Source: Euphorbia lathyris
Lineage: Eukaryota; Streptophyta; Magnoliopsida; Malpighiales; Euphorbiaceae
Direction of reading: 5' to 3'
DNA length: 64,000 nucleotides
NCBI RefSeq assembly: GCF_963576675.1
Contig: NC_088911.1
Coordinates: 58,241,756-58,305,755, forward strand
The notes under the pieces were generated by a model. The model worked only from the letters and a program-made list of their open reading frames with translations. It had not been told where the DNA came from and ran no database searches. This document shows positions 33,576 through 44,473 of the stretch, piece by piece. The position numbers and the translations under genes were made by a program. Positions within the stretch are counted from its first letter, which is position 1. The number at the start of each line of letters is the position of its first letter.

Positions 33576-33617
33576 CGGTGAACGACCAAATTCACTTGGT
33601 TATTAAGGTCCGTGTGA
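33576..33617. mobile_element. Foldback MITE, copy 2, right part
   Basis: GGTGAACGACCAAATTC, then TTATTAAGGTCCGTGTGA is the inverted partner of the arm starting at 29832. The first eight bases are also the hAT target duplication. Confidence 0.75.
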
Positions 33618-34519
33618 ATGTTCGTGGTTATCAGGTAGGTATAAATGTAGAAAGTAGTGCATTATTTACCCATAAAAAAAAAAAAAGTGAAATGAATAAT
33701 ATTTTGTTACCCAAATTTTATGTTAAAGCTGACTTTTTTTTGTCATTAATGGTTTATTGGGATAAAAACAAAAAATTAGATGTTTAATGAATCCAAATAA
33801 AAATTCAATAAAAATTAGCCGACTCATAATGCTTTTTAACTTTATTTTAGCATGGGATAAAAAAAAAGTTGGAAGTATGAGCAAATTAATAGTAATAGAA
33901 GCAATAAATTGGCATTTCTAGGTAGTATAATTAATTATAGCAATTCCTCAGTCCATTTTAGTTGGAATGTGAGTTTGAATTTGCGATGGTAGTTGGTGTG
34001 TATTCTTGATGTTTTTTAATCAATGGGGGTTGGCCGAAAATGCAGTCTTTGGCATAACAGGTGGAAAATCAGATTCTGTTTAATCGCAGTCCCCCTTGTT
34101 GATAACCAGTTTCCTTGGATGAGTTTTTGGTCCTCTTTTATGGATATGGTCATTCACTGTAAAAAGCTGTTGTCTCACCTCACCTACACATATGACTGCC
34201 CTGCTCTGCTCATCATTTTGCTACAAGATTTAGCTCTCTTTTGTCACTGTGGGAGAATATAGTTGTATTCCCATGGGATAGCAATGATGCCAGATTGAAA
34301 AGATATCTTCCCATTTTATTGTATAACAACACAAGAAAACTATTGAAACTAACCAGTGCTCGATATCACAAAGCTAAAGAAAATTGTTGGTATATTGTGC
34401 TTGTAAGTTGTAACATATCAGGAAATCTTTACAATAGGAGGAAAATTAGTGGAAATTAAATCAACAAATGAAACCAGTAGTGTAACTAATGATTGGATTG
34501 GAGAGTTGAAACTACATAA
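33618..34519. other. Intergenic DNA below the kinase gene
   Basis: No gene is supported. A plus-strand frame at 34023-34262 begins MGVGRKCSLWHNRWK, faintly like the G-x-G-x-x-x-x-F-W-x-D-x-W word of LINE proteins, but nothing around it supports a LINE. The kinase 3' UTR probably lies in 34200-34519. Confidence 0.4.
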
Positions 34520-36463
34520 TTACAAAGTCTCCACTGGTCTAGAGTCTGAACTAGGTCTAGAAGAACCTTCATCCTTAAAGTTAGAAGAACGACGGTCCGT
34601 CTCAAACTTATATAATTGGTAGCCAGATGGACTAGAGAGCTGACCTGAACCACTGCTGCTTACTGATCTTTCAATATCTTCCATATCAGCTACAAATGAA
34701 ATTGGCCTATCTGGGATTGCAGGAATTGATTGCTCTGTTTCCATCATTTTCACTACTTGATCCATAGTTGGCCTTGCATATAACTGCGGATGAGAACAAA
34801 GTACTGCAATGAATACATACTTCTCCATTACATCATTTGGGCCTAACTCTGTCATACCATCTTCTATAACATCTAAACTTCTCCCCTTTCTAACTAGTGA
34901 CCATGCCCAATCTGTAACAGGGGAAGGTTGCCCCTCTTCACTCAAACCCAGTGCTTTCTTTCCACTCAAAAGCTCAAGAAGCAAAACACCAAAGCTGTAA
35001 ACATCGCTTCTTTCTGTCAATTGCCCATAAAGAGCATACTCAGGAGCTACATACCCCATTGTTCCAGCTACCCTTGTGCTTAAATGAGTTGCTCCCTCTG
35101 GTGTGAACTTTGCCAGTCCAAAATCAGCTACCTTGGCTTCGAAATTGTCATCCAATAGTATATTGTTGGCTTTAATGTCTCTATGAATGATTGCTGGTTG
35201 AACTCCACAATGCAAATAAGCCAATCCTCTTGCTGTTCCCAGTGCAATCCTTTGCCTAATTGGCCAACTGAGCTTCTTCTTTGCAGATCCAAATAAATGG
35301 TCATGTAAACTCCCATTCGTCATCAAATCACACACAATTATCCTCTGATGTCCCTCTGATGGAGTAGTGGCTGTACAATAGCCTCTCAAAGCAACAAGAT
35401 TCACATGTCTCACACTTGCAATAACCTCAACTTCATGTACGAAACTAGCATCACCGGCGGCTGTCAAATTTTTGAATCTTTTGAAAGCAACTTGAGATCC
35501 ATCAGGCAATGCACCTTTGTACACATTTCCATATCCTCCTCTCCCAATAAGGTTTTCCCTGGAAAAATTCCAGGTTGCCTCTCTGATTTCATCCAATGTG
35601 AATTTAACCAGATTTGTACTATCAGTAATTGACTCCAATCCTGAATTCAAACCCATCCGAAATCCTCCCCCACTAATGCTATCTCTTCTCCTTTTCCTCC
35701 TCAAAACCCCATATCTTCGCCTCAAAAACCAACATCCTCCTATAATTATTACCAATCCAAGACCCAAAATCACAAAAACCAGAGTCATAACTCTCTTCTT
35801 TTTGTGACCTGATTTCTTAGGATCTAAATCAAGCAAAAACAAACACTTAGCAGTACCTCTATCGGTAGGTCCATACCTATTAAGGAACGCCCCGGCATAA
35901 ATTGCCGGATATGCTTGACAATCGGACAAGTTCCCGACGGAAGGTCCCGGCAAGTAGGCTAATTGGCTGGTCAAGCTAGCGGTACAAGCGGCGCAGGGGG
36001 AATTATTCTCGAGCGACTGATTACAAACGGCGGCGACGTTATCCATGGAAGATTTAGGAATCCGAGATTCAAATTGCGCCCTGGTAGTGATGTTCATACA
36101 TCCTTGAGAGATCCAGCTGGTGTTGAATCCGCAAGAGGAGCGGACATCAAAATTAGTATCGTATTGATTGAGGAAAGTCTGATAAGCACGCCAACAAGAT
36201 TCGGCAGAGTCAAGAGGCGGCAAGAAGGAATTATTGTGCTGGAGATAGTAGGATTGGACGAGTCGCAGACCATTTTTGAGGTACTGGCACTGCTGGGTTC
36301 GGCCAATATTGATGGGTTTGGAATCAGCGACAAGCTTCTGGAGGACGGTGAAGTCGAGAGGGCATGAGGTGGTGGAGTTTTGGGCGAGAGCGGAGGTTAA
36401 GGAGAAAGCGAGAAATGCGAAGAGTAGAAGATAGAGGCGGCGGGGGAGGAGGAAGAAGAACAT
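34520..36463 (-). CDS. RKF3: SPARK-domain receptor-like Ser/Thr kinase, RKF3-like
   Basis: Intronless, 647 residues. Signal peptide about 1-27 (cleavage after ALA). Cysteine-rich SPARK-type extracellular domain about 30-210 with CWRAYQ, CGFNTSWIS, CAACTASLTSQLAYLPGPS and several N-glycosylation sites. Membrane helix about 224-246, followed by basic RRRYGVLRRKRRR. Kinase about 300-580: glycine loop GRGGYGNVY (307-315), lysine 328 in VAFK, glutamate about 344, HRD 427-429, DFG 447-449, APE 473-475. All catalytic residues are present, and HRD makes it an RD kinase. The C-terminal tail is serine-rich. Family: At2g48010 (RKF3) in Arabidopsis, a plasma-membrane kinase expressed in flowers. Ligand unknown. 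A MULE lies 242 bp upstream. Confidence 0.93.
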   Translation of the reverse strand: MFFFLLPRRLYLLLFAFLAFSLTSALAQNSTTSCPLDFTVLQKLVADSKPINIGRTQQCQYLKNGLRLVQSYYLQHNNSFLPPLDSAESCWRAYQTFLNQYDTNFDVRSSCGFNTSWISQGCMNITTRAQFESRIPKSSMDNVAAVCNQSLENNSPCAACTASLTSQLAYLPGPSVGNLSDCQAYPAIYAGAFLNRYGPTDRGTAKCLFLLDLDPKKSGHKKKRVMTLVFVILGLGLVIIIGGCWFLRRRYGVLRRKRRRDSISGGGFRMGLNSGLESITDSTNLVKFTLDEIREATWNFSRENLIGRGGYGNVYKGALPDGSQVAFKRFKNLTAAGDASFVHEVEVIASVRHVNLVALRGYCTATTPSEGHQRIIVCDLMTNGSLHDHLFGSAKKKLSWPIRQRIALGTARGLAYLHCGVQPAIIHRDIKANNILLDDNFEAKVADFGLAKFTPEGATHLSTRVAGTMGYVAPEYALYGQLTERSDVYSFGVLLLELLSGKKALGLSEEGQPSPVTDWAWSLVRKGRSLDVIEDGMTELGPNDVMEKYVFIAVLCSHPQLYARPTMDQVVKMMETEQSIPAIPDRPISFVADMEDIERSVSSSGSGQLSSPSGYQLYKFETDRRSSNFKDEGSSRPSSDSRPVETL

Positions 36464-36695
36464 TGAGAAATTAAGGTTGTAAGTTCATGGAGGAAGCATA
36501 GAGAAGAGAAAGCGAAAAGGAGATGGGAATTGTTGACAGAGAGAAGTAGAAGAAAGGAGGCATAATTTGACCAGAAGAAAAGAAAGAGACGATACAGTCA
36601 GCTGTTTTTCGTCTCTTCCAGCAGCCAATTAAACAGTTGTCGGATTCCGAGAAGTTTTGGTGTTGCTTTTCAACTTTTACTATTTCAGTTCTTAA
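36464..36695 (-). promoter_or_regulatory. Proximal promoter and 5' leader of the kinase gene
   Basis: This is all that separates the kinase start codon from the MULE-C target site. It is rich in AGAGAAG words, so the minus-strand leader is CT-rich. No clear TATA box was found. Confidence 0.5.
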
Positions 36696-37008
36696 TTTTG
36701 AAAAGGGCTAATTACAAATCTAGCCCAACTAAAAGGGTCTATTTACATATCTAACCCACTTTGCTTCAATATCATCAAATTAGACACTTTCATCCACTTT
36801 GGATAGGAATACCCTTATTTCAATTCATCTTCTTCCTCAGATTCTGAACGTCTTTCTCGTCATCCTAAACGAGCGAAAAGACGGTGGTTTATAGAGAGAA
36901 TAGATTTTGTTTCGTTCAACCTTTGAAGAACTAGTGTCTGCGGAAGAGGATTAGGAAGGAAATCTTAAAAAATGAGAGAAAAAAAAAATCTAACAATTGA
37001 ACTGTTGT

Positions 37009-37232
37009 GATGTTGCATTTGTGACGAATTCGTCGCAAATGCGACAAGATTTGTCGAATCTGCGACAACGGTTGTCGCATTTGCGACGAAATGCGACAGC
37101 AAGTTGTCGCATTTGCAACGAATTGCGACAGCTGTTGTCGCATTTGTGACGAAATGCGACAGCGATTGTTGCATTTGTGAAGTGGTGTCGCATTTGTGAC
37201 GAAATGCGACAAATTCATCATAAATGCGACAA
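37009..37232. repeat. Palindrome array in MULE-C core
   Basis: Repeated units near TTGTCGCATTTGCGACGAA and its inverse, about eight to ten depending on how degenerate copies are counted. Adjacent units alternate GTCGCATTTG and AAATGCGACA. The three minus-strand frames across it encode repetitive CDN/RHKC words and are not considered genes. Confidence 0.9.
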
Positions 37233-37399
37233 CAATGGAGGAAATTGACGGAAAATAGTGGAAAATAGAGGAAATTGAAACAATACCATTACAGATGAAG
37301 AAAGAGGCAAGACTAGCAAGAAAAACATGCATATAAGCTAAAAACATACCATTTCTACGGGAAATTGAACATAATACTTCAATAATCGCTAACGATTGG

Positions 37400-37535
37400 T
37401 ATCAGAAATTGAAGAACATGAACCGAAGAAAAAGAAGATGAAGAAGAAGGAGGAGGAGGAGGAGAACCAATCGAACGAAGAAGAAGATTCGATCGAAGAA
37501 GAAAGAAGAAGAAGAATCGATCGAAGAAGAAGAAT
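37400..37535. repeat. Purine tract of MULE-C
   Basis: GAAGAAGAA and GGAGGAGG words, with TCGATCGAAGAA repeated three times. Its pyrimidine counterpart near the other end is short (36826-36870). Confidence 0.8.
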
Positions 37536-37671
37536 GGATCAAATAGAAATATGGGTATTCTTGTCCAAAGTGGATGAAAGTGTCTAATTTGGTGATATTG
37601 AAGCAAAGTAAGTTAAATATGTAAATGGACCCTTTTAATTGGACTAGATTTGTAATTAGCCCTTTTGAAAA

Positions 37672-39484
37672 TCCATGGTGGATTTTTCATCATAATACTA
37701 ATAAATACTAATAAAAAGTATTTTTATTGCTAAAATGCAATGCAAAACACACAAATTATTTAGAAAATGACAAAAAGGGTTTGATATTCTTGAAATACTA
37801 TCAAATATTATATAAAACCCTTAATGATTAATTTGGCTTTTTAAGTTGGATAAAAGATCAATTTCATCCAAAATCATGTTATCAATTTTACCTTTTTAAC
37901 TTAACACTTTAACTTCTAGTAATATATACTAGAATTGTTAAAACCACATCAAATTATTTCAAAATGAAATATTGATGTTAAAAAGCAACCTAAAAAAATC
38001 TTCACCAGAAAAAGAAAATCAGTACTTGGATTGGTTTTGTCTAAAAATGCTCAGCCCAAGTCTAGTCCAGCCTGCTATTAATTTAGGCGGGCTCGAACTA
38101 AAAAAATAAAATCTCAAACCGAGTTTATATAAGCTTATCTAAATATAAATGTATAATTTTTAATAAAAAAATTAAATTTATAGTTAAAAATAAATATTAA
38201 TATATAAATTTAGTAATTAATATTAATAGACGGACCGGACTGGACCGGTCCATGCTATTTTTATAAATCTCAACCCCACCCAAAAAAGAGACGGGCTGGA
38301 TCTAAAGATAAATTTCCATGTCTAAACCCGGTCCAAGAGACATGGACCTGGATGGGCCGGATGGATACTGGGCCCATGAACAAGTCTAATTTAGGCTAAT
38401 GAGAAGTATTGTTCCTAAATAAGTTAGATTGGGTATACTTATTTGAGAGAAATTGCAAAACAATTGGTTGAAAAAAGTTATAGTTTGTTTAAACTCTGGA
38501 TTTGGGCAACGTATAAATTAGATTGATAAATTTAGGAAGAAAGTGATGTTTATATGTTGTTTAAGTTTGAGAAGAATGAAAAATTAGAAGAATATGTTGT
38601 AGCAAGTCAGAGTTGAATGTGCAAATGGTGGATTGAGTTAAAAGGGTATTTATAGATATTATATTTTGTACAGGAGTATATGTTATAATTTGGAAGTTTA
38701 TCCATATATAATCCTCCATGTGCTGAATTGTTTGACATCCATATAAGAGCAACTTGGGTGGTAGTTCCCTTGTAATAAAATCTTCGAGGTTTCAATTGCA
38801 CATTGAGCTATTTTTACAATTGATTCATTGATCAAAACTGCATGCATGCATATGGTTTAATACATCAGTGCCCTACACCACATCATATGTGTATTTCTCT
38901 GTTATCCTTACCGGGTAAAATGTTTTTTTTTTTGTTTTTTTATCTGTCATTTGACATACACATAATTCTCATGTTATGCATAAAAGAGTTCTTTCTCACA
39001 GTAGAAAAACAACTAAATTTTCAACAGTAGCATTTTTCCCCAAATCAAATGTGTAATATTTTCAATAGTAACATATCATAATCATGTGTACGGTTGTTAA
39101 ACGCAAGGTGTATGCGACAAATAAAAAACTTTACTCAAAAAGGTGGCTTGCATCGATCTTTAAATAAAGAAAATAACAAATATGTAGTATCCAAAATAGT
39201 ACCGAGTAATCGAGCTGAGTAGGGTCTGACTACATCTCTTCCCTACAAGTAACCATCAACGTACCATTTTCTCTTTACAGACTATTACTTTATGCATCAT
39301 GAAAATAGAGTCAAACTTAAACAGAATAGGCGTTCATTGGTAAAGACTCGAGCTTACAACATGGATAGCCCTCCCTAGAAGGGCCTTACCCATCTTCACT
39401 TGTAAAATGGGTGAGAATGATAGAGAGGCCCTCGAGCATGCCTCGCAACCCCGGAGGCACAGGCATGACACTAAGGATTGTTGG
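37672..39484. other. AT-rich intergenic DNA, no gene
   Basis: No open frame has a recognisable product. At 38040-38400 a stretch with GGCGGGCTCG, GACCGGACTGGACCGGTCC and GGGCCGGATGG words resembles a dispersed noncoding repeat, of unknown type. 39060-39484 holds GC-richer sequence (CCCCGGAGGCACAGG) that may be an old retroelement end. Confidence 0.45.
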
Positions 39485-39489
39485 TTCCA

Positions 39490-40843
39490 TGTAACGTGAC
39501 AATATTAGTTCCAATGGGGGGTTAGGAACTATTTAAAAAAATTCACGTTAAGGCTGACTTGTTTTTCGTTTAAGACTTTAACTTAGTCTATTAGCACAGT
39601 GGTACTGAGTAAGTTTTAGATACAAGCTTAGTCAACCGGTGACTAAGACTGCTTCTATTCTTAAGTCAAGAGCTAGCACTTAAGTCTATTCCTGAACTCA
39701 GCTTCTCAGTTCACTCAACTCAGCTTATGTTCTTTTTAGTATTTTACTAGGCAGTATTTTAGCAAGCAATATATAAAGGAGTTAAGGATTAGAAAGATAT
39801 TACTCAGTAGACGTATCCTGGTTCGGCCTCTCCGCCTATGTCCAGTCCCCGGAATTCCTTTCGAGCTTTTCGAATCCTCTCTTTAAAGGTAGAGCACAAA
39901 CCTTTTACAATAGCAACTGAGTATACAAAAGTACCTTCCTATATTCCTCTACTCAATCCTATTTCTACCGCTGAGTGCTATAACCGAGCAACTCAGCGTC
40001 TCCTTTCTATTCTTCTAGAAATGATAAGTGTTTTATTCTAAACAAAATCTAAGAACACTTTAGATGAAATAAATCACTCTAGACTTTTACACAAGAATAT
40101 GAATTGGTGTAAGATTTGCTTTGCTTTTCTACCACAGAACTTCGAGTAATGATTTGGTCAGCATTTTGACTTGATGAAGATCTGCATCGAATGAAGCGTT
40201 TGAGAGGCCTATTTATAGTGACACTTGAGGCACCGGTCATTTCAAATTTCGAAATAACCGTTGGAGGGAAACGGCTTCCTGTCACTTTCACTCAGTCAGT
40301 GCTCAGCGTCTTCAGCCAATAAGAATCTTGTGTCTTCTGTCTTCGGCAGTGCTCAGTTGCTTTTCGTCAGGCTGGTCAGAGTGTCTCTACATTTTTGGCA
40401 AAGTCTTCCAGACAGCTTCCTGCGTCTTCTGAACTTTACCCAAAGTAGAAATACTTTGTCTCCAAGTTTGTTCAGGTCAGCCGCTGACCTGACTTCCTTG
40501 TCGCACAACTCAGCAGCTTCGTCTTGAAGCTTTTGGAGAAGGCTTCTCGATCCTTCTCTTCGCTGGGCTTGCATTTCATTCAGCTTGAACCGTGTTTTGA
40601 TCTGCTTGGGTCGTGTGGCTTTCAATAGTTGACTTGGGCTTGACTTTATCTTATGGGCTTTTGGGCCTTACACTTTTAATGTCTTGAATCTTATAAATCA
40701 ATTAACTCAACATTGAACAAACACATTAGTATTAATAAATCAAAGCATTTAAATTTAATGTGTTAGAATATTTTTATCATGGTGAATTAATCATACTTAA
40801 ATAATTTTGTCAAAACAAAATCATGTGGAAAGGTGTTTCAACA
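39490..40843 (-). repeat. 3' LTR of copia X
   Basis: 1354 bp, TGTAACGTGAC at the left and GTGTTTCAACA at the right on the plus strand. Contains GGTTCGGCCTCTCCGCC (about 39822-39838), a TATA block at 40210 and an end next to the polypurine tract. Confidence 0.88.
40210..40217 (-). promoter_or_regulatory. TATA box in copia X LTR
   Basis: TATAAATA on the minus strand, followed by GGCCTCTCA, identical to the block in the solo LTR at 6646. Likely core promoter of the element family. Confidence 0.6.
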
Positions 40844-40860
40844 AACTCCCCTGTTTTGAT
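40844..40860 (-). other. Polypurine tract of copia X
   Basis: AAAACAGGGGAGTT on the minus strand, directly before the LTR. Confidence 0.8.
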
Positions 40861-41489
40861 GTTGGCAAAAATATTTAATTGGAACTCAGTGTTGAGCTCC
40901 CCCATGATAGTTGACCTTTTCTAAACTTCTGAGAATTCTCCCCCGTAAGGGTTGAACTACTGACTTAGTTTTACTTTAAACATTTTAAGGTTTAATCAAG
41001 TAAGTCTAAGGTAGTACTTAGAACATTTTGTCCTTACTCACTTTTGATACTTAGTTAAGTGGAGAATGAAGTTCAGTTATCAAAGTAGGAGTAAGCTGAG
41101 TAGGTTCATTGGTGCTGAGTAGTTTTACTCAGTGGACAAATACTTGTATCCTTTTTATGTTCAAAAGTTTTAATTTATTTTGTTCAATGATTTTTAAGTG
41201 AGTAAACATTCGAGAAGGGTCAACATTAGATCAACACAGCAGATAAGCAAATAGCATAAGACAGTATAATAAATAACTCAGATGTTATGGAAAGATACTT
41301 TCATATATTACTTCAGCTTAACAAGAACTATATAAGCAACAAATATTAAAACAAACAAGTTAAGGAAAAATTCTATTTCTTGATGTTGACTTGGATTTGT
41401 TTGGATTTGGGTTTGGTTTGCTGACTAAGCTTCAATGCTTCTTGTTGCTGAGTTTGTGTGCTAGGGACAGCAGAAGTTGATCCTGGATT
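40861..41489 (-). other. Copia X region between extra ORF and polypurine tract
   Basis: No gene. Contains repeated CTCAGT/ACTGAGT words, also common in the LTR. Confidence 0.5.
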
Positions 41490-44473
41490 TTTCTATTGAG
41501 TTCCTTCTACCGATTGCTTATTTTTCTCCCCCGTTTTGCTTGCATCACTAGGCTGAGGGGTAGAAGCATAAAATTGCCCCTTTTGAACAGCACGAGTCAA
41601 CAGAGTTGAGTACTGTTGGAGGTTACTTGTACTTTCCTGAAGACCCTTAAATACCTTCAGACCACCTTCCACGTTTGCCACCGGAATGTTCATGGTGGCA
41701 CTGATGACACTAAGTATAAACTCAAGTGACTTGCCCATCCATGTGATAGAGTCAGTCATTTTGGCAAATGATCGATGATACATTTTGAGCATGGAGGAGG
41801 CATAGATGTGGCGCTGAGAGGATTGGTACTTAACATGGTCGTAGGTAGGTTTGGCATAATTGAAGATGTCAGTTGCCCTAGCTTGGTCAGTTTCCATTTC
41901 TTCTCATGTCAAGCTCAGTAGGCGCACAGCCTCAGCTATTTGTTCTATTGTACACTGAGAGGAAGAGGAAACTAAGTCTCGAGCTTCAGTAAGCTCAGAG
42001 TTCAGCTGCTTGTAATGCTGAGTTACTTCGGCAGAAGTGGCGACCGTTGAGTTCACAGCAGATATTGCGTTGATTTTGCCCTCGATGGAGTCCATATGAT
42101 GGATCATCAGCATGTGAAGGTCAGCCAACTGGATAAGGAATTCCTGCTTAGGCTGCTGAGAGACCATAGAGGTCAAAACGTTCATCAGCTCCTTCAGACC
42201 CTTAATTTCGATCAGAAGTTGCGTGACGTTGGATAGTTGAGATGGCTCAGCAGAAGCGTATGCAGCAGCATTGGCATGAGACTTGGTTAGGTCGTTGAAT
42301 AGAGCATGAGCTGAGAAGATTATTCTGCGCCCTGATTCAGAAGCATCCAAAAACTTAAAGGGATCTGTCTCTGCATGCGGAAGAGGAGTCTCAGGGGCCG
42401 TATTCTCATCAGCAGCAGGTATTTAGACATTGGGTTACTGGACAGAATTTGAGTTGCCAGCTTGAACAAGAGTTGATGGTTGAGCAATGGGAGCGTCATC
42501 CTCAGGGGTGATTCCATCAACGGGAGCTGAATGGTTTACTAACTGCTCAGAAGGTGGAGGTGTTTGATCAGTAGTAGTATCTACCTGCTCAGTGTCAGTC
42601 TGGAGCTGAGTTGAGACTTATGGAGGAGTCATCTCGAGATTGTCCTGAGCAGGAGTCTTTTCAGTTGCTTGCTCATTGAGTTGAACAGCAGATGCTTCGA
42701 ACACTTGCTCAGTAGAGGATGGAGCAGCGGCGTCGGCAGATGTTGGGCCCTTTTTGGCTTCAGCTTCGACGTGTTCCTGGGAGCCAAAAATAGAGGCTTG
42801 CTTTTCCTTGACATGTTGTTGAGTTGGTTCAAGTGGTCTTGTAAAGAAGTTTAAGTCTAACTTGTGAGGTCAGTTATTGGGTCTCGAAGAGGTGAGTCAT
42901 CCAGAATGTCAAACACTTGTAGTTTGAATGACTTCCGTTTGAATCTCTTCTCACTACTCCTCTTGTGGTTCTTGGACTTCTTTGAAGGCTCAGCGGGAAT
43001 AGGGTCAGTTGAAGGAGAGGAATCATCCAGCTGGATGTTCTCAATGGGTTCCTCAGCAGCCACTTCGGCTTCCTTCACTGGAGACTCAGTTCTTTCCTCA
43101 TCAGCCTGCACTTCAGCAGCTGAGTTACTTGGATTAGCATTTCCTGTCTTCTCAGCATCATTCTGCTCCTCAGCAGAGATTGATTTCTTCTTTTGAACAT
43201 TAGGAGTTTCCTCAATGTTGACTCTCTGAGCTCGCAGGAAGGAGTCCTTTGGTACAGCAAAGTCTAGTGGAGCTGCGTCTAAAGGTTTAACTCCAGAAGA
43301 TTTCTTCCTCTTTAGGGGTTGCTCAGGTTCGTCCTCAATTTCCTTTTCAGGATCAGGTCTCTTCTTTGCTGACTCAGTAGGTGCAGGTTTGGTCAGCATC
43401 AGTCTGGCCTTTTTGACACCCTGAATTAGGGACTTAGCGTTCGGTGCAGAGGATGTGACTCTGGGCAGCTCAGTTGGCTCTTCCTCTACTTGGGTTTCTT
43501 TTCCTTTCTTGGATTTAGACTTAAAAGGTAGGCTGTGTGATAATCCACTCAGAATTTCAGAGGTGATTTTTGTACCCAGCTCACTATCCTCACCCTTGAA
43601 GCTGACCTTATGGTCTTTAAGAATTTTGGTGATAAGGGAACCCATCCTGAGAATCCCAATGCTTCGTTGAAATGCCCCAATCAAAAATACGAGCATGTTT
43701 AATGGTTTATAAGTCAGCATATGCCAAATGAAGCACTGCTCAAAATTTGACGATGAGGAGGTGGAGTTGACCTTTGGGAAAAGGTAGTTGGTCAGTAAGT
43801 AGTGGACTTGTCTTTGGTGCTGACCAAGTGAGGTGGTTGAGACTTCACCTATATAGCCCTTTGGCTTGTAGAACTCAGTGTCGAACTTGATGTACTTGAC
43901 ATCATTAGTTTTCCTCATTTCCGTCCCTTCTTCCTTTAGGTCCAACAGTACAGCTAGGTATGAGGGGTTAATGACTATCTTGGTGCCTTTAACGTAGGTC
44001 ACCATATAATCAACATCGTCATCAACAATGACTAAGTTTTTGTAGAACTCAGTGACCAGCCTCGGATAGGTTAATCCAAAGAGGGAGAAGAGTTTAGTCC
44101 AGCCGTTTCTAGAAATCCACTCACAGAATGGTTTCTCAGCTTCGACAAAACTCTTTGAGAACCATCTGGAGGGGATGACCTTGAGGTTCTCGGGGTTTTC
44201 AAAAGCAGCTGAGAAGGTCCTTTCCTTAGGCTCCTTGTCCTTCTTCTTCTTCTTTTACTTAGAAGGAGTTGAGGTTTCAGTGTGGGGGTCCTGACCAAGG
44301 ATGCTGACCTCAGTCATTGGTTGGTCATGCTAACCATGAGTTGGCTGTTGGGATTCTGAAGAGGAGGTGTCATGGTACTCCTTTTCTTGACTTCCTTCTT
44401 GAGAAGAAGGGTTAATGTCTGAGTGGTTGTCCTCGTATTGGTCATCGGATATGTTTTGCGAATCACCAGACAT
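41490..44473 (-). pseudogene. Copia X env-like extra ORF, broken
   Basis: The likely start is MSGDSQNISDDQ at 44473. Two stops follow (near 44331 and 44258), then an open piece 44005-42857, a frameshift near 42857, and pieces 42350-41904 and 41897-41493. The first third has the block FVEAEKPFCEWI...EFYKNLVIVDDDVDYMV and GSLITKILKDHKVSF, of the family Pfam calls putative plant transposon protein. The middle is low complexity with many E, K, P and S, and KKKKK words. The end reads LDASESGRRI and a helical segment with heptad-like leucines. The length, about 990 codons, and the place between pol and LTR match the env-like ORF of SIRE elements, but no signal peptide or fusion peptide is evident. 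Function unknown. Confidence 0.75.

Larger units (their letters stand above)
29953..33583 (+). mobile_element. hAT transposon, structurally complete
   Basis: The element proper is 29961-33575 (3615 bp). Perfect 8-bp duplications CGGTGAAC lie at 29953-29960 and 33576-33583, the hAT signature. Terminal inverted repeats are CATAGTTGTCAAAGGCG on the left and, read from the right end, CATAGTTGCGAAAGGCG (15 of 17 identical). Both subterminal regions are crowded with GGCG and TCGCCT words, the usual kind of transposase-binding repeats. The gene inside runs left to right with four coding exons. The element is inserted in the foldback MITE. Confidence 0.92.
36696..37671. mobile_element. MULE-C, non-autonomous Mutator-like element
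   Basis: The element proper is 36705-37662 (958 bp). Perfect 9-bp duplications TTTTGAAAA at 36696-36704 and 37663-37671. Inverted ends of about 120 bp start GGGCTAATTACAAATCTAG and share CTTTGCTTCAATATCA and GACACTTTCATCCACTTTGG. Inside are a palindrome array and a purine tract. No transposase is encoded. The plan is the same as MULE-A although the arrays differ in sequence. Confidence 0.88.

Noticed and set aside
34023..34262. LINE-like frame MGVGRKCSLWHNRW
   Set aside because: Only one short motif resembles a LINE; no RT or RNase H words are found around it.
35963..36367. Plus-strand frame opposite the kinase N-terminus
   Set aside because: Shadow of the kinase coding strand, with no domain of its own.
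36931..37347. Minus-strand frames with repeated CDN and RHKC words in MULE-C
   Set aside because: They translate the palindrome array in three frames; no start context, domain or conservation.
42864..43196. Plus-strand frame within the copia X extra ORF
   Set aside because: Shadow frame of low-complexity coding sequence.
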